Shown here one piece after another: positions 53,139 to 64,000 of a DNA stretch of 64,000 bases. Under the pieces are notes generated by a model. The model saw only the letters and a list, made by a program, of their open reading frames with translations. It had not been told where the DNA came from and made no database searches. The first letter of the stretch is position 1. The number at the start of each line of letters is the position of its first letter. The translations under genes were made by a program, and so were the position numbers. Source of the DNA: Halichondria panicea (lineage: Eukaryota; Porifera; Demospongiae; Suberitida; Halichondriidae); contig NC_087382.1 in the NCBI RefSeq assembly GCF_963675165.1, positions 4,503,963 to 4,567,962 on the forward strand, read 5' to 3'.

Positions 53139-53169
53139 ATTAAATTTCGAGATAATTCCAAATTTTATT
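53139..53169. promoter_or_regulatory. overlapping convergent poly(A) signals of NBR1 and NPEPPS
   Basis: ATTAAA on the plus strand at 53139-53144 lies 146 bases after the NBR1 stop. TTTATT at 53164-53169 reads AATAAA on the minus strand, 122 bases after the NPEPPS stop. Cleavage downstream of each would make the two 3' ends overlap. Confidence 0.55.
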
Positions 53170-53290
53170 CATGTTACTAATGTGTGCATGCGCACACTGA
53201 TATTAATTAATACAAGCAATTCAATAAGGTCACTAATACAGTTGTAAGCACTGTCACTGTTTCAGCAGTTCCAAACATGCAATCTCTCGA

Positions 53291-56200
53291 TCACTGACTG
53301 GCTAGCCACTCCTTGACGATGTCTCGGTCCCTCTGTAACCATTTGGCGTTGAGTCGAATGGCCTCACAGTTTTGCTTGACGATTCTCGCAGCCATTGGCC
53401 ACGGGTTCTCTGAGAAGAACTTCTCTATTTCACCAGCTCTCTCCTCACTCACAAAGCCAGCAGTGGACACCTGGAGAGGGAGAGACAACATTTATTTTTA
53501 TAAATTAATACACGAGAGACAATATTTTAAAACTCATACATGCACTAAAGTCTAGTGAGTTAATTGCCGGCCCCAGAAGTTCTGTGGACAATTATGGCTT
53601 CATTTATATAGCCTTTATATGTGGTTGACAAAAATAGTTCTCTTAATTATAGATCTCTAGCTTTTTAACAATGGCCGCTGCTTATATCGCCAACCGGTAC
53701 CTAGCTCCCCCACACACACTCACATCGATCATCCTAGCCAGCAGGAACTGGCCGTTGTAGCGATCCTTGAGCATGGTCCAGTTCTCCTGTACAAACTTCC
53801 AGACCCTCTCTCTAGAGTCTGGACACGAGCGGGTAAGGGACATGAGGACTGCGGGGAGGTCCTGGGGGCGTATTTTGTCCTGCATGTGGTTAGCGGGAGG
53901 GGCAGAGGGATTAATTATTATGCAGACTATAGCTGAAATGTTGTAACAACATTGTGTACAAATACATTGTACAGTATACCAGACTCGTGCATGCATGGTG
54001 AATGGTACGTATTGTATGGATACTTAACAAGAGCGGGCCCGGGGGAGGTCAACTAAACCTTCAAAGGAGGACCATACAAACCGGTGCTTCCCTGTACCAA
54101 AATGCCCATGCAAACTATAGTATGTAAATGTACATGAATCACACATACATGGCATCGTACACTTAGTAGTACCACAAGCAAAGAACGAACTACATTAATA
54201 TAATTATGGTACAATTCATGTATTTACAAGTAGCTACAATTTTTAATTATATGCACACTTTATATAAAAAGCAAATTAAATCAACTTACACACGCCTTAC
54301 ATAATTATTGAATTTCTGCCTGATTTGCTTTTATTTATTAGTAGTCCATACAAGGTCACACCCACCCCGCCCCCTCACTCACACTGGTGGCAAAGTCGAG
54401 GCACTTGGTAATGAGTGTGTCTGTCTTCCCGTTGCCTAGCGAGCTGTAGATCCTCACCTTCTCCTCGTTGGAGTCAGCCTTGTCGTGGAGCTGCAATCAA
54501 ATAACAATACATGAAATTAAAAATTTCTAGTCCACTAGATCTGAAAATGGTACCATATTCCTTATATGGGGTTGTATTTAATGATTACAGTACAATCATG
54601 TAGTCTTCAAACAAATTCTGAAACAGTGCTTAATTGAGGTAATAAATGTACGGGTATTGCATGTCAATTAAGTACATAGGCAACCAATATCGAGGTTTCC
54701 ATGTACATGTACGACAATAATGTGGTAGTCGTTGCATGCTTAGTATTGTCAGGAACAAACGATCCTATATTTCAACTCCCTTATAATTATATGCAAGTCT
54801 AGTACGCACTATTTGAGTTGATACTTGTATAACAAAACCCCCAAAGTACATCATGTATCAACTGATATTTGAGACCAACAGCTTTCCATTTATAGAACAA
54901 CTCACCGCCACTAGATGGTCGAAGATAGATTCATCCCCACCACTGAGAGCAGCTGAGAACACGGCACTCTTAATGTCAGCAGGGATGGCGTCCTTCTCAG
55001 AGACATGGTCGCTGAATCTACGCTTGGACTCAGATATCATGTCCGGGTCACCATAGCGACCAAGCTGACCAATCACAAGACTCCGCAGCATTGTGTCCAG
55101 AGTACCTACATGTACGAGCGGATGAAATCAATAATCACGAAATGGATTTGTACATGTGAGATATCGGAAATGCATTTCCTGTATACCTGTCACAAATAAT
55201 TATGCCACACATAAAAACAGATTGAGGACTATTTATAACCTCCCTGCTATGCTGACAACTTTAACTTTAATGCTACAGCTCCACTAAAGTATAAAATACA
55301 AGAGATGAAAACTTAAGAGATTGTGCTGGGGGGGGGGGCTCCTGCATATACTTATTTAATATGGCCTCTAGCTGACATAGTCTAGTTTAACGAGGCCGGA
55401 GAGGGCCGGGGGTGAGCCCCCTCACCTTGGATACGCCTTCTATTTCTTGCTCACCTCCCGGCCTTTCCCCGGCCTCGTTAAATTAGCCATGTTTAATGTT
55501 AGGACCGAAGTTTTCAGGAGACCCCACCTCCCAAACAATCTCTAACTCTTATTAAGTTACAAGTCTTAAATGTACTCACTGTCAGTGTCTTTACTGTCCC
55601 AGCCAAGTCGTGCAAAAGATGGAGTCAATAGTTTGAGAGCAAATCTCTTGAAATCCTCGTAACAATCGGTGGAGGAGAAGAGACGAGCGAGGCTGCCAAT
55701 GTTGGAGGCAAGGCTTTCCCACACCGTGTACGATGTCTCGCTAATAAACGAGCCAATCAGACGCAAGACGTCCACGGTGCTGCCCACTCCAGCACGAGCC
55801 TACGTATGTATATAATTATACAAAGTAGAAATAATTTTATTAGATATCGTGGTGTACAGTGTGAAAGTATTACGGGTTTGTCATATCTCCCTTTAGGCAA
55901 AATGAACAAAATACCACAGAATACTATCAAAGGCTTACAAGAGAAGCCCTCGATACTATATTACTTTATAAGCTAGCCTCTTCAGTCAACCAGCATAAGA
56001 AACTCCTTACAAAATTACTACGATGACCTTTGCCGTTGACACGTATTACACTACATTATCTACCCTTCAAATACAAGTGTGTGTGTGTGTGTGTGTGGTG
56101 TGGTGTGGGCGGGGGGTGACGTACAAGAGCGAAGGTGTCATTGAGTAGCCCGAGGCGATCCTGTGCTGACAGCTGCCCCAGAATGGAGAGGATGGGGGAG

Positions 56201-59200
56201 AGAAGAGTGGCCGAGTATGACACACGGTAGAAACCTTGACGACTTGGGTTCACCTGTATCAGTTTATTGGGGAGGGGAGGACACATAATTCTCTGTAATA
56301 ATTATTTTAAGCAATTGACAGGTAGTACGTGAGGAACACACATACACCAAAAAACTGTTACAAGTACGATCTAATGAAAGTTTGTGACAACTAAGAATAT
56401 TTTTTAATTTGCCTGCCCGTACTGCATTATAAGACCATAGCTCATTAGAAGCAAGAGTTGATTACCGTATAGCGCGAAATTTTCGAGGCACTTATATTTC
56501 GTGGATTGGCCTCTAAAAGCCATTTCGTTGCACAATGTTCGCGGAATGACTGCTTACCGGAAGCCACGCCTTTAGATCCTGCACGTTATAGCAGGTAAAG
56601 AACGATTTTCGTGGACTTAATTTTCGTGTGGATTGCTAACCCACGAAATCCACGAAAATTAAGCCCCTCGAAAATTTCGCGCTATACGGTACATCATTGT
56701 GAAGTGTTTGGCTCAGTAAGTGCTATGACTCCACCACTAGCAATGAGAAGGTGCAGCAAAGCCACTCCTTCCCAGCACGTAGTGACTGTTCTCATGGCAA
56801 CAGACATCAGCACCCCTGACATTCTCATCATCACCAAACACAACATCTCGTACACTCTTGCAGATACCGTATAGCGAGAAATTTCGGAGGCACTTAACTT
56901 TCGAGTATATCACTTAGGGAATTATGAGCGTATAACTAGCTTCTTTGGAAGCTAGAAATTTATAATGGTAGGATGCTAACTCTAGTTCGCCAATGAAAGT
57001 GCATAGGATATGTTATAGACTATATTCTAGCAGATAGAAATCACAAACCAGTTACAATACGACATGCAGTTAAACTTATTCTTCACGTACCAGTATCCAG
57101 TCGTCCTGCCCCACCCCCTCCACTGTCACAGTGGTGGACTGACTCTCCAGTACAAACTTGACAGCTGTCGGGTTCTTGCTCGTTGCTATGGTGACTGGTA
57201 CTTGCCACAACACAGACTCATGACCTGGACACACGTGACAATACAATCACTCAAACTAATCATTTCTTCAGAAAATTAGTTCTTCCCTCCCTAAATTTAC
57301 ATTCATACCACATGTAGCTTCTCACCTGAGCTGTCACCATTGGCACAGAACTTCTTCTGAGAGATGGTCAGGATCCTGTTGTTGCCGTCCTGAGAAAATA
57401 CAGTGCACAAGGAGTTAACAAGATGTTAGAATACTAATGCTCGTATCACCAAAACAGTAACTATCAAGACATACCGTATTACTAGAATGTTTTGCGAGCA
57501 TCAAACATTTGCGAACTTCGCGATGGTTGATCAATTCACAACAATAAATCAGCAAAACCTAGTAAATACACACGATCCGTGCCAGAACGCAATAGTTAGA
57601 TTGCACAGGGTCAAATTTTCTGCTGATTTAATTGGCTCATTTGCAAAGGTTTTTCACCCGAAAATATTCTAGTAATACTGTACATGTACTGAATAATAAA
57701 CCTATTAATTTTGGGGAAGCTCCTTTAATCACCTGCTTCCCCTCCACTGTCAGCACAGGGTAGCCCATCTGCTTTGTCCAGGTGTTCATCACCGTGGCAA
57801 CTGGCTTCTTGCTGGCCTCCTCGAGAGACGCCCAAAGGTCCTCTGTCAGATGACATCAATAAAATTTGTTTGAAAACAATAAATTTACATCATACCTGTC
57901 TTCGCGTTTTTGTACGCAAATTTCTTCAAGTAGCTTCCGAGACCAGTTCGGAAATTCTGTAAAAAGAAAGAAATGGAAAAAAGTTGGAAATTTTGCAACA
58001 CGCACAAAATTCAGGCATGCATTTACTTGGTTCCAATGACCTCCTGTACTCACACGCACACAGCAGCCACTATGTAAACCACACCCTAGCCACACCTACC
58101 TCCTTTCCGATCCAGTCGTGGAGCATGCGGATGATACAGGAGCCCTTGCGTAAGAGATGGTATCGAAGATCTCCTCCACCTCAGAGGGGGGTCCCACCTC
58201 AATCTAATGTACGCAGGAGAGGGTATAGCGATCAAACAATATTGAAATAAAATTTCCTTACAATTATTAGGATTCGATCAACATCTTATATATAATTATG
58301 CCTAACAAGCTAGTACATGCAGTATAGCAGACGCCATAATCATAATAAGAGCACCGACTATCTAAGAATATGGATTTCAGTGAGCAAAAATGGCTAGTAA
58401 AACTAAACGTATAATTATATACATGTGGCCATAATCACAAAAACTTTTGAGTGGTAAAAAAATTATCGCTTGAAGAAAGCTAGCTAGCTAGTAGCCTCGA
58501 TCCCAGGCCGAGTTTTCGCTTTTATAACGGTTAGGCGAACAACTAGGCCTGGTACTAGTTGTCTGCGCATGCGTCAGTCGTTCGTTAGATTCTGGCGAAT
58601 GGATATTCTCGTTCACTTTCGTGACATTTATATTCGTGTACTATCGTGTACTAGAAGTCAGTTCCCGTTTTATCATTATTGGAATGGCTCTTAGCTGAAG
58701 CTTCTCTCTTCTCTGAAGCTTAGAAAACATTATTCTGAAGACTAAACAACAAGGGAAGAGGTATAAAGCTTTGTCCAGCTTGTTAAGGTCAGAAATTTTT
58801 GTGTGGGCCCTATGCTATCAAATCTTGTTCATGTTTGGCAAGCTCTAGGTAAACTATAGTTTCATCATTAATATGGTGGATCAAGTGAAGAGTGTGAGCT
58901 AGTGAACTTGGTGCTACCATCATCAGCTCGTCGACAATGACACTATAACCTGTTTAAAATACGAGAAATTTAATAAAGATCTACACGTATTTAGAATGTC
59001 TACTTCTCTGTACAGGAGCAATGGCTAATATCCAGCTATCCCAACAGTGCTCCTCTTGGCTATACTAACGGACGAGACTGGACAGTTTAAGGTAAGGGTT
59101 TAACCGTCTTTGGTTCATGTATTAATTCTTTGTTTGCTCTTTCCCTTGCGTACTTGGACAGACCACGGATTGGAGGGACGCCATCCTTTTTCTCGAAGTA

Positions 59201-62200
59201 TGCAGTGATCACGCTCTTCTTCAGAGGCATCAAGAAAATCTACGTTTTCTCAAAAGTTACGAGTTGGGGCCTAGAATCAGAGAAGTCCAGCAGCCTGCTA
59301 AATCTTTTTGAAACGTAATTTGAAGGCATTCAATCATCCTAAAGTTGTCCTGGGTCACTGTAATCGTGCTGCAGCACAACTGGCAACTCCCCATGCCCTT
59401 GTGAAGCAGCTCTCTATGTGCATCTTTTGTGTACTCACTCTGTGCATTTTCTGTGTACAAATTTTGATTATAGATATTTTTGCCGACCACAAATACAATG
59501 AAAATTTGACGCATGCGCAGACAACTAGTACCAGGCCTAGTTGTTCGCCTAACCGTTATAAAAGCGAAAACTCGGCCTGGGATCGAGGCTAGCTAGCTAG
59601 GTATACTAGGTGGTACCTATCAAGTTGTTTCAAAAGAATTAAGGCCTCCCTCAATGCATGAGCATCAAGTCCATGCAAGCTGCATGTCAACTAAAGTGTG
59701 AAGGAGGAAGGGACGTGTTGTATGGTTTCCTATACTGTGCTACGCAGACAATGAACTTTCAGTGAAAGTATAAAAAATAATAGACATTTATGACAAATTT
59801 TACTACAAGCCCAGATACAATATCTCCTAGGCCTTGTTTCCCCATCTGACATAAAAGCGAATACTCTGCCTGGGAATGAGGTTAGTGCAATATTGTCATT
59901 TTCAGGCCTTCCTTTTCAGGCCTTCCCCTTGGTTGGCCTTCCAAAAATTTTGAGACTTAAAAGCCTCCCATCTGATAATGCTTTCGAGTCTTAACTGCAC
60001 CTTTTATAGTGTGACCCAGTGTGAACTTATTGTGGTGTTGCATATAACACTCGTGAATAACATTACAAACAGTCAATGGAATGCAAGAATAATAACTGTT
60101 TTGATATTGGATATTGTACTATACTGACTGACAGCCATGACAGGAGATCCTGCTTCATTGAACATACCACTGTCTACACTCAACATTATACCGTATAGCG
60201 GGTATATTTCGAGGGTATAAATATTTGCAGTTTTCGCGGATTGAGCCTGTACCGCGAAAATTTATGAATAGTAGGCGTGTTCAGTATTATGGATTCGAGG
60301 CTAACAGTGTGTAGGTACAGCTGCATGTTGATGTGCGCATGCGCCAAAAGGCTGGAACTCAGACCACGAAAATAAAATCCGCGAAATCCTTTGTAATGGT
60401 CCATCCGCGAAAATGTATACCCTCGAAATATACCCGCTATACGGTCTAATTATAGAGTAGTGATGTTTCATCCTTCGCTAATTATACAATTTTAAGCTTT
60501 TAGAAAATAATAGTACACACTAGGATAAAATTAATGGAATATATATACATGTATGTATTTGAAAGCACTATAGCATCTGGGATATTTCTGAAAATCACAT
60601 AAATCGCTGCCAGAGCACAAGTTACATATATATACATGTATGCTAGTTTGAGATGCTACTCCTCCAATAAGAAAGTATATACAAGGTTGGTAAATTATAC
60701 GACTATAGACAGTACACTACCACTACTACTATAGCACAATGACACTACCCCTAAGCACAAGCGTTCGAAAATCTACCTTGGACCCAGAGGATGATCGTCA
60801 GGGTCAAAAGGTCTTAATCATAAAACTACTTCCGGAGGACTTTCCACTCAGCTAGCTCCACGTGAATTGGAGATACTAAAGGAAGAGTAGATGATTAAAG
60901 TCCTCCAGAAGCAGCTTAATATAATAAAATTATTATGATTAAGACCTTTTGACTCTGACGATCCTCCTCTACCTTGGACCCAATAACTATATAAATAGTG
61001 TTACTATAGACTAGACACAGACCAAGTAAGCGGCTTACCTCAATGGGATGAGAGTTATCGAGGGCGTCTAGATTTAGAGCACTGGCGTACTCTCGACTGA
61101 GGAAGTTGGTCCAAATCTCAAACTCTGGGTGGGTGTGGTCAACGCACAGGTATTCAATCCAAGTGGCGAGACCCTCGTTAAGCCAGAGATGGGTCCACCA
61201 CTCCATGGTCACCTGACGCGGGCAATTAACATAATTTATATGCTAACGGAATTTATATTACTGCATGAACACTCACTATCCGCCCCCACACTCCACACTT
61301 ATCACACTCCCCACCCCCACACTTATCACACACCCCACCCTCACACTTTATCACACTCCCCACCTCCACACTTATCACACTCCCCACCCCCACACTTATC
61401 ACTCCGGCTCTATATATACCCTCACTATTTTTCAGACTATCCCCACTTTCTACACTCTCCGCCCCCACACTCCTCACACTATATAATTATATCATCACCA
61501 CTCTTCACACCACCCCATGCACCCTCCTCACATCCTCACCAAGTTGCCGAACCACTGATGAGCGATCTCATGACCCACGACGAGGGCCACCAGCTGTTTA
61601 GTGAAGGCTGAGGAGTTAACAGGATCAACCAGCAACAGCCGCTCCCTGCATGGAGGCAAAGGGGAAGAGGCATACAAAGTATACAAACAAGAAAGTAAGG
61701 GCATAAAGAGTATACCAGGAGTATACTCCAGATTAAACAAACAATTTTTCAGTAATTTTACAAAGGCACAATGAAGCTATGAAGGTTGTAAGTTAAGTAG
61801 CTCTCAGGGCTACCGTACTTCTTTGGCACGCATACTAAAAAATCAACATCCCAGTGTGATATGGTGTGACATGGTCCTTTAGAGATCCTTATACATGTAG
61901 GTCTCAAAATCCAATTGACACCAGAGGAAACAATACTAAAGCAACGCTTACCCTAGCACTTTGTTGCCAATGATTTTGAATAGATTGTAGCAACTAACTA
62001 CACGGTAGAGTAACTTGTAATTGACCACACCCACCTGTAAGTGACGAGCCCCCAGTTCTCCATGGCACCAGCTGCAAAGTCCTGGATGGCGATGAGGTCC
62101 ATCTTTGGCAGAGGGTACTTGATGTCAAAAAGTAGGTGGCGTAGAAGGGGAGGGTCTTCACAGCAACCTGGGGGGGTAGAATGTGTGCTAATGATACAGC

Positions 62201-63877
62201 AACCTGGGGGGTAGAATGTGTGCTAATAATACTGCAGGGGCGTAGCTACCATTGTTTCCTGGTTGCCCAGAAACCCCCCCAGGAGCTGCTGAGAAAATTG
62301 GGCAGGGCTCCCTATAATTGAAATCATGCAGCCCTGCCCATCTTTTCACACGTGGCTGCAAATCAATAATCAGAGCAGCACCGTGAAGCGTTTCACTTTG
62401 GCTTTGTCTCAGCTAGTTAGTCTCAGCTAGCTAGCTACCTCAAGCAAAGAAGACCAAGACTTAAGTTCTAGATCTAGTATCAATCCTGAATGCTCCAGTA
62501 TTCTCAGACTCAGCTCTAAGCACAACTTTATTCAGGAAGTGTACAAGTTTAGAACAATCTCAGCCACATGAAACCTCTCAGGTAAATGACATTTAATTGT
62601 TGCTCAGCTAGACTAGCATACCCAATTGGCACCTGCATGCCTAGTATGTTACGTCTATAGCTAGCTAGCTTCTCACAAACATGTAAAAAAGTCATGAACA
62701 ATAGTCAATAACAGTAGGTGTGCCCCAATCAAGAGGGTGTGGTAGCGGAAGTGGGCGTGGCCACAAAAATTTCGCGGCGCTATCGCGCCGCTCATTATTC
62801 TCCAGAAACCTCTGTCTCAAAAGTCTGGCTACGCCCCTGTACTGCTAGTGATACAACACACTGGGGGGTATATAAAATGCAACGCAAACATTGAGGTATA
62901 TAACTTAAGTTTGTGGGAGGTCAAATTATAATTTCAGAAAGAAATCTGCTACTCTAATGGTGGTTGATTTTATATATGTGCACATGTAGAGCCCAAAATA
63001 GTAAGTAATTGTGCTAGCTAACTTTGAGCTCATAACTTGAGTTTGGAAGTTCAGAATTGAGAATGAAAAGATGCATTCTGTAGCTCTAAGGGAGGTCTAC
63101 CAATAACACAAATAAACTCTGTCAAGTAATTAATTTAACTCACATCAAGAGCGTACTGTCCGTTCTCCTTCTTGCCTGTGGGCGTGAACACCCTCATCAG
63201 CACGCCATTGGAGTCCCGCCCCTCTACATGGTCAAACTCTCCCACGATGAACGCCAGGAGGTACGTGGACATGATGGGAGTGCGGGCCAACATCACTCTC
63301 TTTAAACCACCCTCTACATCCTCACAGCTCGTCTCGTTCTGTGGAGTGGGTGGGTGTGCGTGCAGATCAATTCATATAGTTGGGTGGAGGGTGACAGTAT
63401 ATTAATCTCTCAATTTTCTTAAAAGGCTGCTTTTCGTAAGCAATTGCAATTAAGCAACCTATAGTTGCTGTTAAGAGGGGTAGCTACAAATTGCATGATC
63501 GGTTTTGACCACAACATAAATTATAGAATTTTTACACATGATTCATCACAATCAGTAGACTTAATATAGTACAATAGGGCAAGGTCTAGTACATTGTTCT
63601 AGAAAGACAAAGTCAATCAGAATGGGGGATTTCCACGGGTTTCCCCACCAGTGCATAGAGTACAATAGTGAAAGCTCTAGTGGAAAGATAAGCAATAGTG
63701 ACCCCAAGCATATGTCATTTATACACATGTATATCTCACTACATGTGTTAAATGTATAATTATACTCACCATGTTGGACAGAGCCACAAAGTCCTTGGGT
63801 ACAATGAGGGTGACATTAAAGGAGGCCTTGATGAAAGGTTCGTCCCAGCAGAGGAGGGCTCGGCGGGTATCAGCTGC
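53291..63877 (-). CDS. NPEPPS: puromycin-sensitive aminopeptidase (M1 family), 5' end outside window
   Basis: Sixteen exons on the minus strand: 63877-63770, 63338-63144, 62167-62035, 61645-61540, 61212-61039, 58197-58100, 57956-57896, 57842-57733, 57389-57326, 57224-57091, 56253-56125, 55799-55580, 55105-54906, 54490-54383, 53879-53724, 53470-53291; about 724 codons. Markers in order: [21 protein letters not shown], the exopeptidase motif GAMENWG, zinc site HEIAH with the third ligand in [28 protein letters not shown] and [11 protein letters not shown] near the end. These match cytosolic PSA, a zinc aminopeptidase that trims short and proteasome-derived peptides. Two exons are one base short: at the T-run near 62127-62131, and near 58143-58150 ([13 protein letters not shown]). 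All else is intact, so sequence errors are likelier than a pseudogene. The N-terminal part lies beyond 64000. Confidence 0.93.
55385..55483. mobile_element. 99-base inverted-repeat element in an NPEPPS intron
   Basis: GTTTAACGAGGCCGG..GGTGAGC at the left pairs with GCTCACC..CCGGCCTCGTTAAAT at the right. GC-rich arms of about 33 bases. Confidence 0.75.
56463..56701. mobile_element. TACCGTATAGCG-ended MITE in an NPEPPS intron
   Basis: Ends TACCGTATAGCGCGAAATTT and AAATTTCGCGCTATACGGTA are inverted over about 32 bases. The interior is rich in TTCGTGGA/TCCACGAA half-palindromes. A solo end of the same type (TACCGTATAGCGAGAAATTT) sits at 56875-56905. Confidence 0.85.
57472..57682. mobile_element. 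family B MITE in an NPEPPS intron
   Basis: Ends TACCGTATTACTAGAATGTTTT and AAAATATTCTAGTAATACTGTA are inverted. The interior matches the copy at 41688-41903. Confidence 0.85.
58492..59591. mobile_element. 1.1-kb element with about 95-bp terminal inverted repeats (Mutator-like?)
   Basis: The left terminus (TAGCCTCGATCCCAGGCCGA, to about 58580) is an almost exact reverse complement of the right terminus (about 59500-59591). Flanks are GCTAGCTAG (58483-58491) and GCTAGCTAG (59592-59600), a possible 9-base target duplication, though in a simple AGCT context. Long arms and 9-base duplications are typical of Mutator-like elements. No transposase is recognisable in the roughly 900-base interior, so it is non-autonomous. 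A related, decayed end (AAAAGCGAATACTCTGCCTG) lies near 59852-59882. Confidence 0.8.
60189..60445. mobile_element. TACCGTATAGCG-ended MITE, second family
   Basis: Ends TACCGTATAGCGGGTATATT and AATATACCCGCTATACGGT form about 30-base inverted repeats, with TTCGCGGATT/AATCCGCGAA-like inner repeats. The same first 12 bases as 56463-56701 but different beyond. Confidence 0.85.
60772..60985. repeat. inverted repeat with flanking direct repeats in an NPEPPS intron
   Basis: GATCGTCAGGGTCAAAAGGT.. is inverted as ..ACCTTTTGACTCTGACGATC. An inner GGAGGACTTT/AAAGTCCTCC pairs as well. CTACCTTGGACCCA occurs in direct orientation at both ends (about 60774 and 60969). Confidence 0.75.
62161..62234 (+). repeat. 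two-copy tandem repeat spanning an NPEPPS splice acceptor
   Basis: CAGCAACCTGGGGGG.TAGAATGTGTGCTAAT occurs at 62161 and again at about 62199, and a diverged third copy (GATACAACACACTGGGGGG) follows the element at 62235-62839. The copy at 62161 contains the acceptor and first codons of exon 62167-62035, so a second acceptor-like site lies about 37 bases upstream. Confidence 0.75.
62235..62839. mobile_element. CAGGGGCGTAG-type element with 5-bp target duplication
   Basis: Termini CAGGGGCGTAGCTA and CTGGCTACGCCCCTG are inverted. TACTG flanks both sides (62230-62234 and 62840-62844). 605 bases, no coding content. It shares the ends and a 5-base duplication with 31909-32224. Confidence 0.8.
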
Positions 63878-64000
63878 CTGTGCATGTGCACGTGTGTGTG
63901 TGGTGGAAAACATAAAATGCAAACCGAGTTGGGTGCACATTCGTCCATGAAACCTTGACCTATTCAACATTTCAAATTTCTCAAACAGGAAGATGACCAT

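Noticed and set aside
59130-59592. Open frames inside the 1.1-kb inverted-repeat element, considered as transposase
   Set aside because: Short, without a DDE or zinc-finger signature, and on both strands; more likely non-coding filler.
1-64000. tRNA or rRNA genes
   Set aside because: No cloverleaf-like segment with A and B boxes and no rRNA core sequence was noticed on either strand; without a covariance search I cannot exclude a degenerate tRNA.

Overview
The window looks like nuclear DNA of an early-branching animal, most like a demosponge. This is inferred from gene content (long polymorphic beta-helix membrane proteins, Sushi, Calx-beta), small phase-matched exons with short introns, and dense short inverted-repeat transposons. 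The exact species cannot be read from the sequence. One 200-base N gap lies at 40153-40352. Exon borders below were read by eye from GT/AG sites and reading phase.

Layout. (1) 1-13175: two intact intronless giants (2404-6837 and 7590-13175, minus) and the 3' part of a third (1-927, plus). They share a signal peptide, an Asn/Gly-rich beta-helix ectodomain, a Cys-rich stalk, a multi-pass membrane region and a tail with a conserved TTYxxVEI-like motif. (2) 13176-17884: transposon-rich DNA holding one small gene (15362-16021) for a secreted precursor with an acidic half and an extremely Arg-rich half built from identical 42-bp repeats. (3) 17885-35949: two paralogous eight-exon genes for type II membrane proteins (coiled coil, six Sushi domains, Cys-rich repeat domain). 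Between them, in antiparallel orientation, is an eleven-exon gene for a single-pass receptor with two Cys modules, four Calx-beta-like domains and a Tyr-rich tail. (4) 36533-64000: conserved cell-biology genes. DNAJB11 (minus) is head-to-head with NBR1 (plus; PB1, ZZ, FW, LIR and UBA all visible), and NPEPPS (minus, 5' end beyond the window) converges on NBR1.

Regions 1 to 3 look like a cell-surface and secreted recognition or defence neighbourhood, by architecture only. Region 4 is protein quality control: an ER chaperone, a selective autophagy receptor and a cytosolic peptidase. Three single-base frame breaks, all at short base runs in otherwise conserved exons (one in DNAJB11, two in NPEPPS), look more like sequence errors than gene death.

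The best candidates for something undescribed are the Arg-rich tandem-repeat precursor, the NxYVExLHxKL array inside NBR1, the Cys-rich C-terminal repeat domain of the Sushi paralogs, and the Calx-beta receptor nested between those paralogs. At least six families of short inverted-repeat elements are present, two of them with readable target-site duplications.
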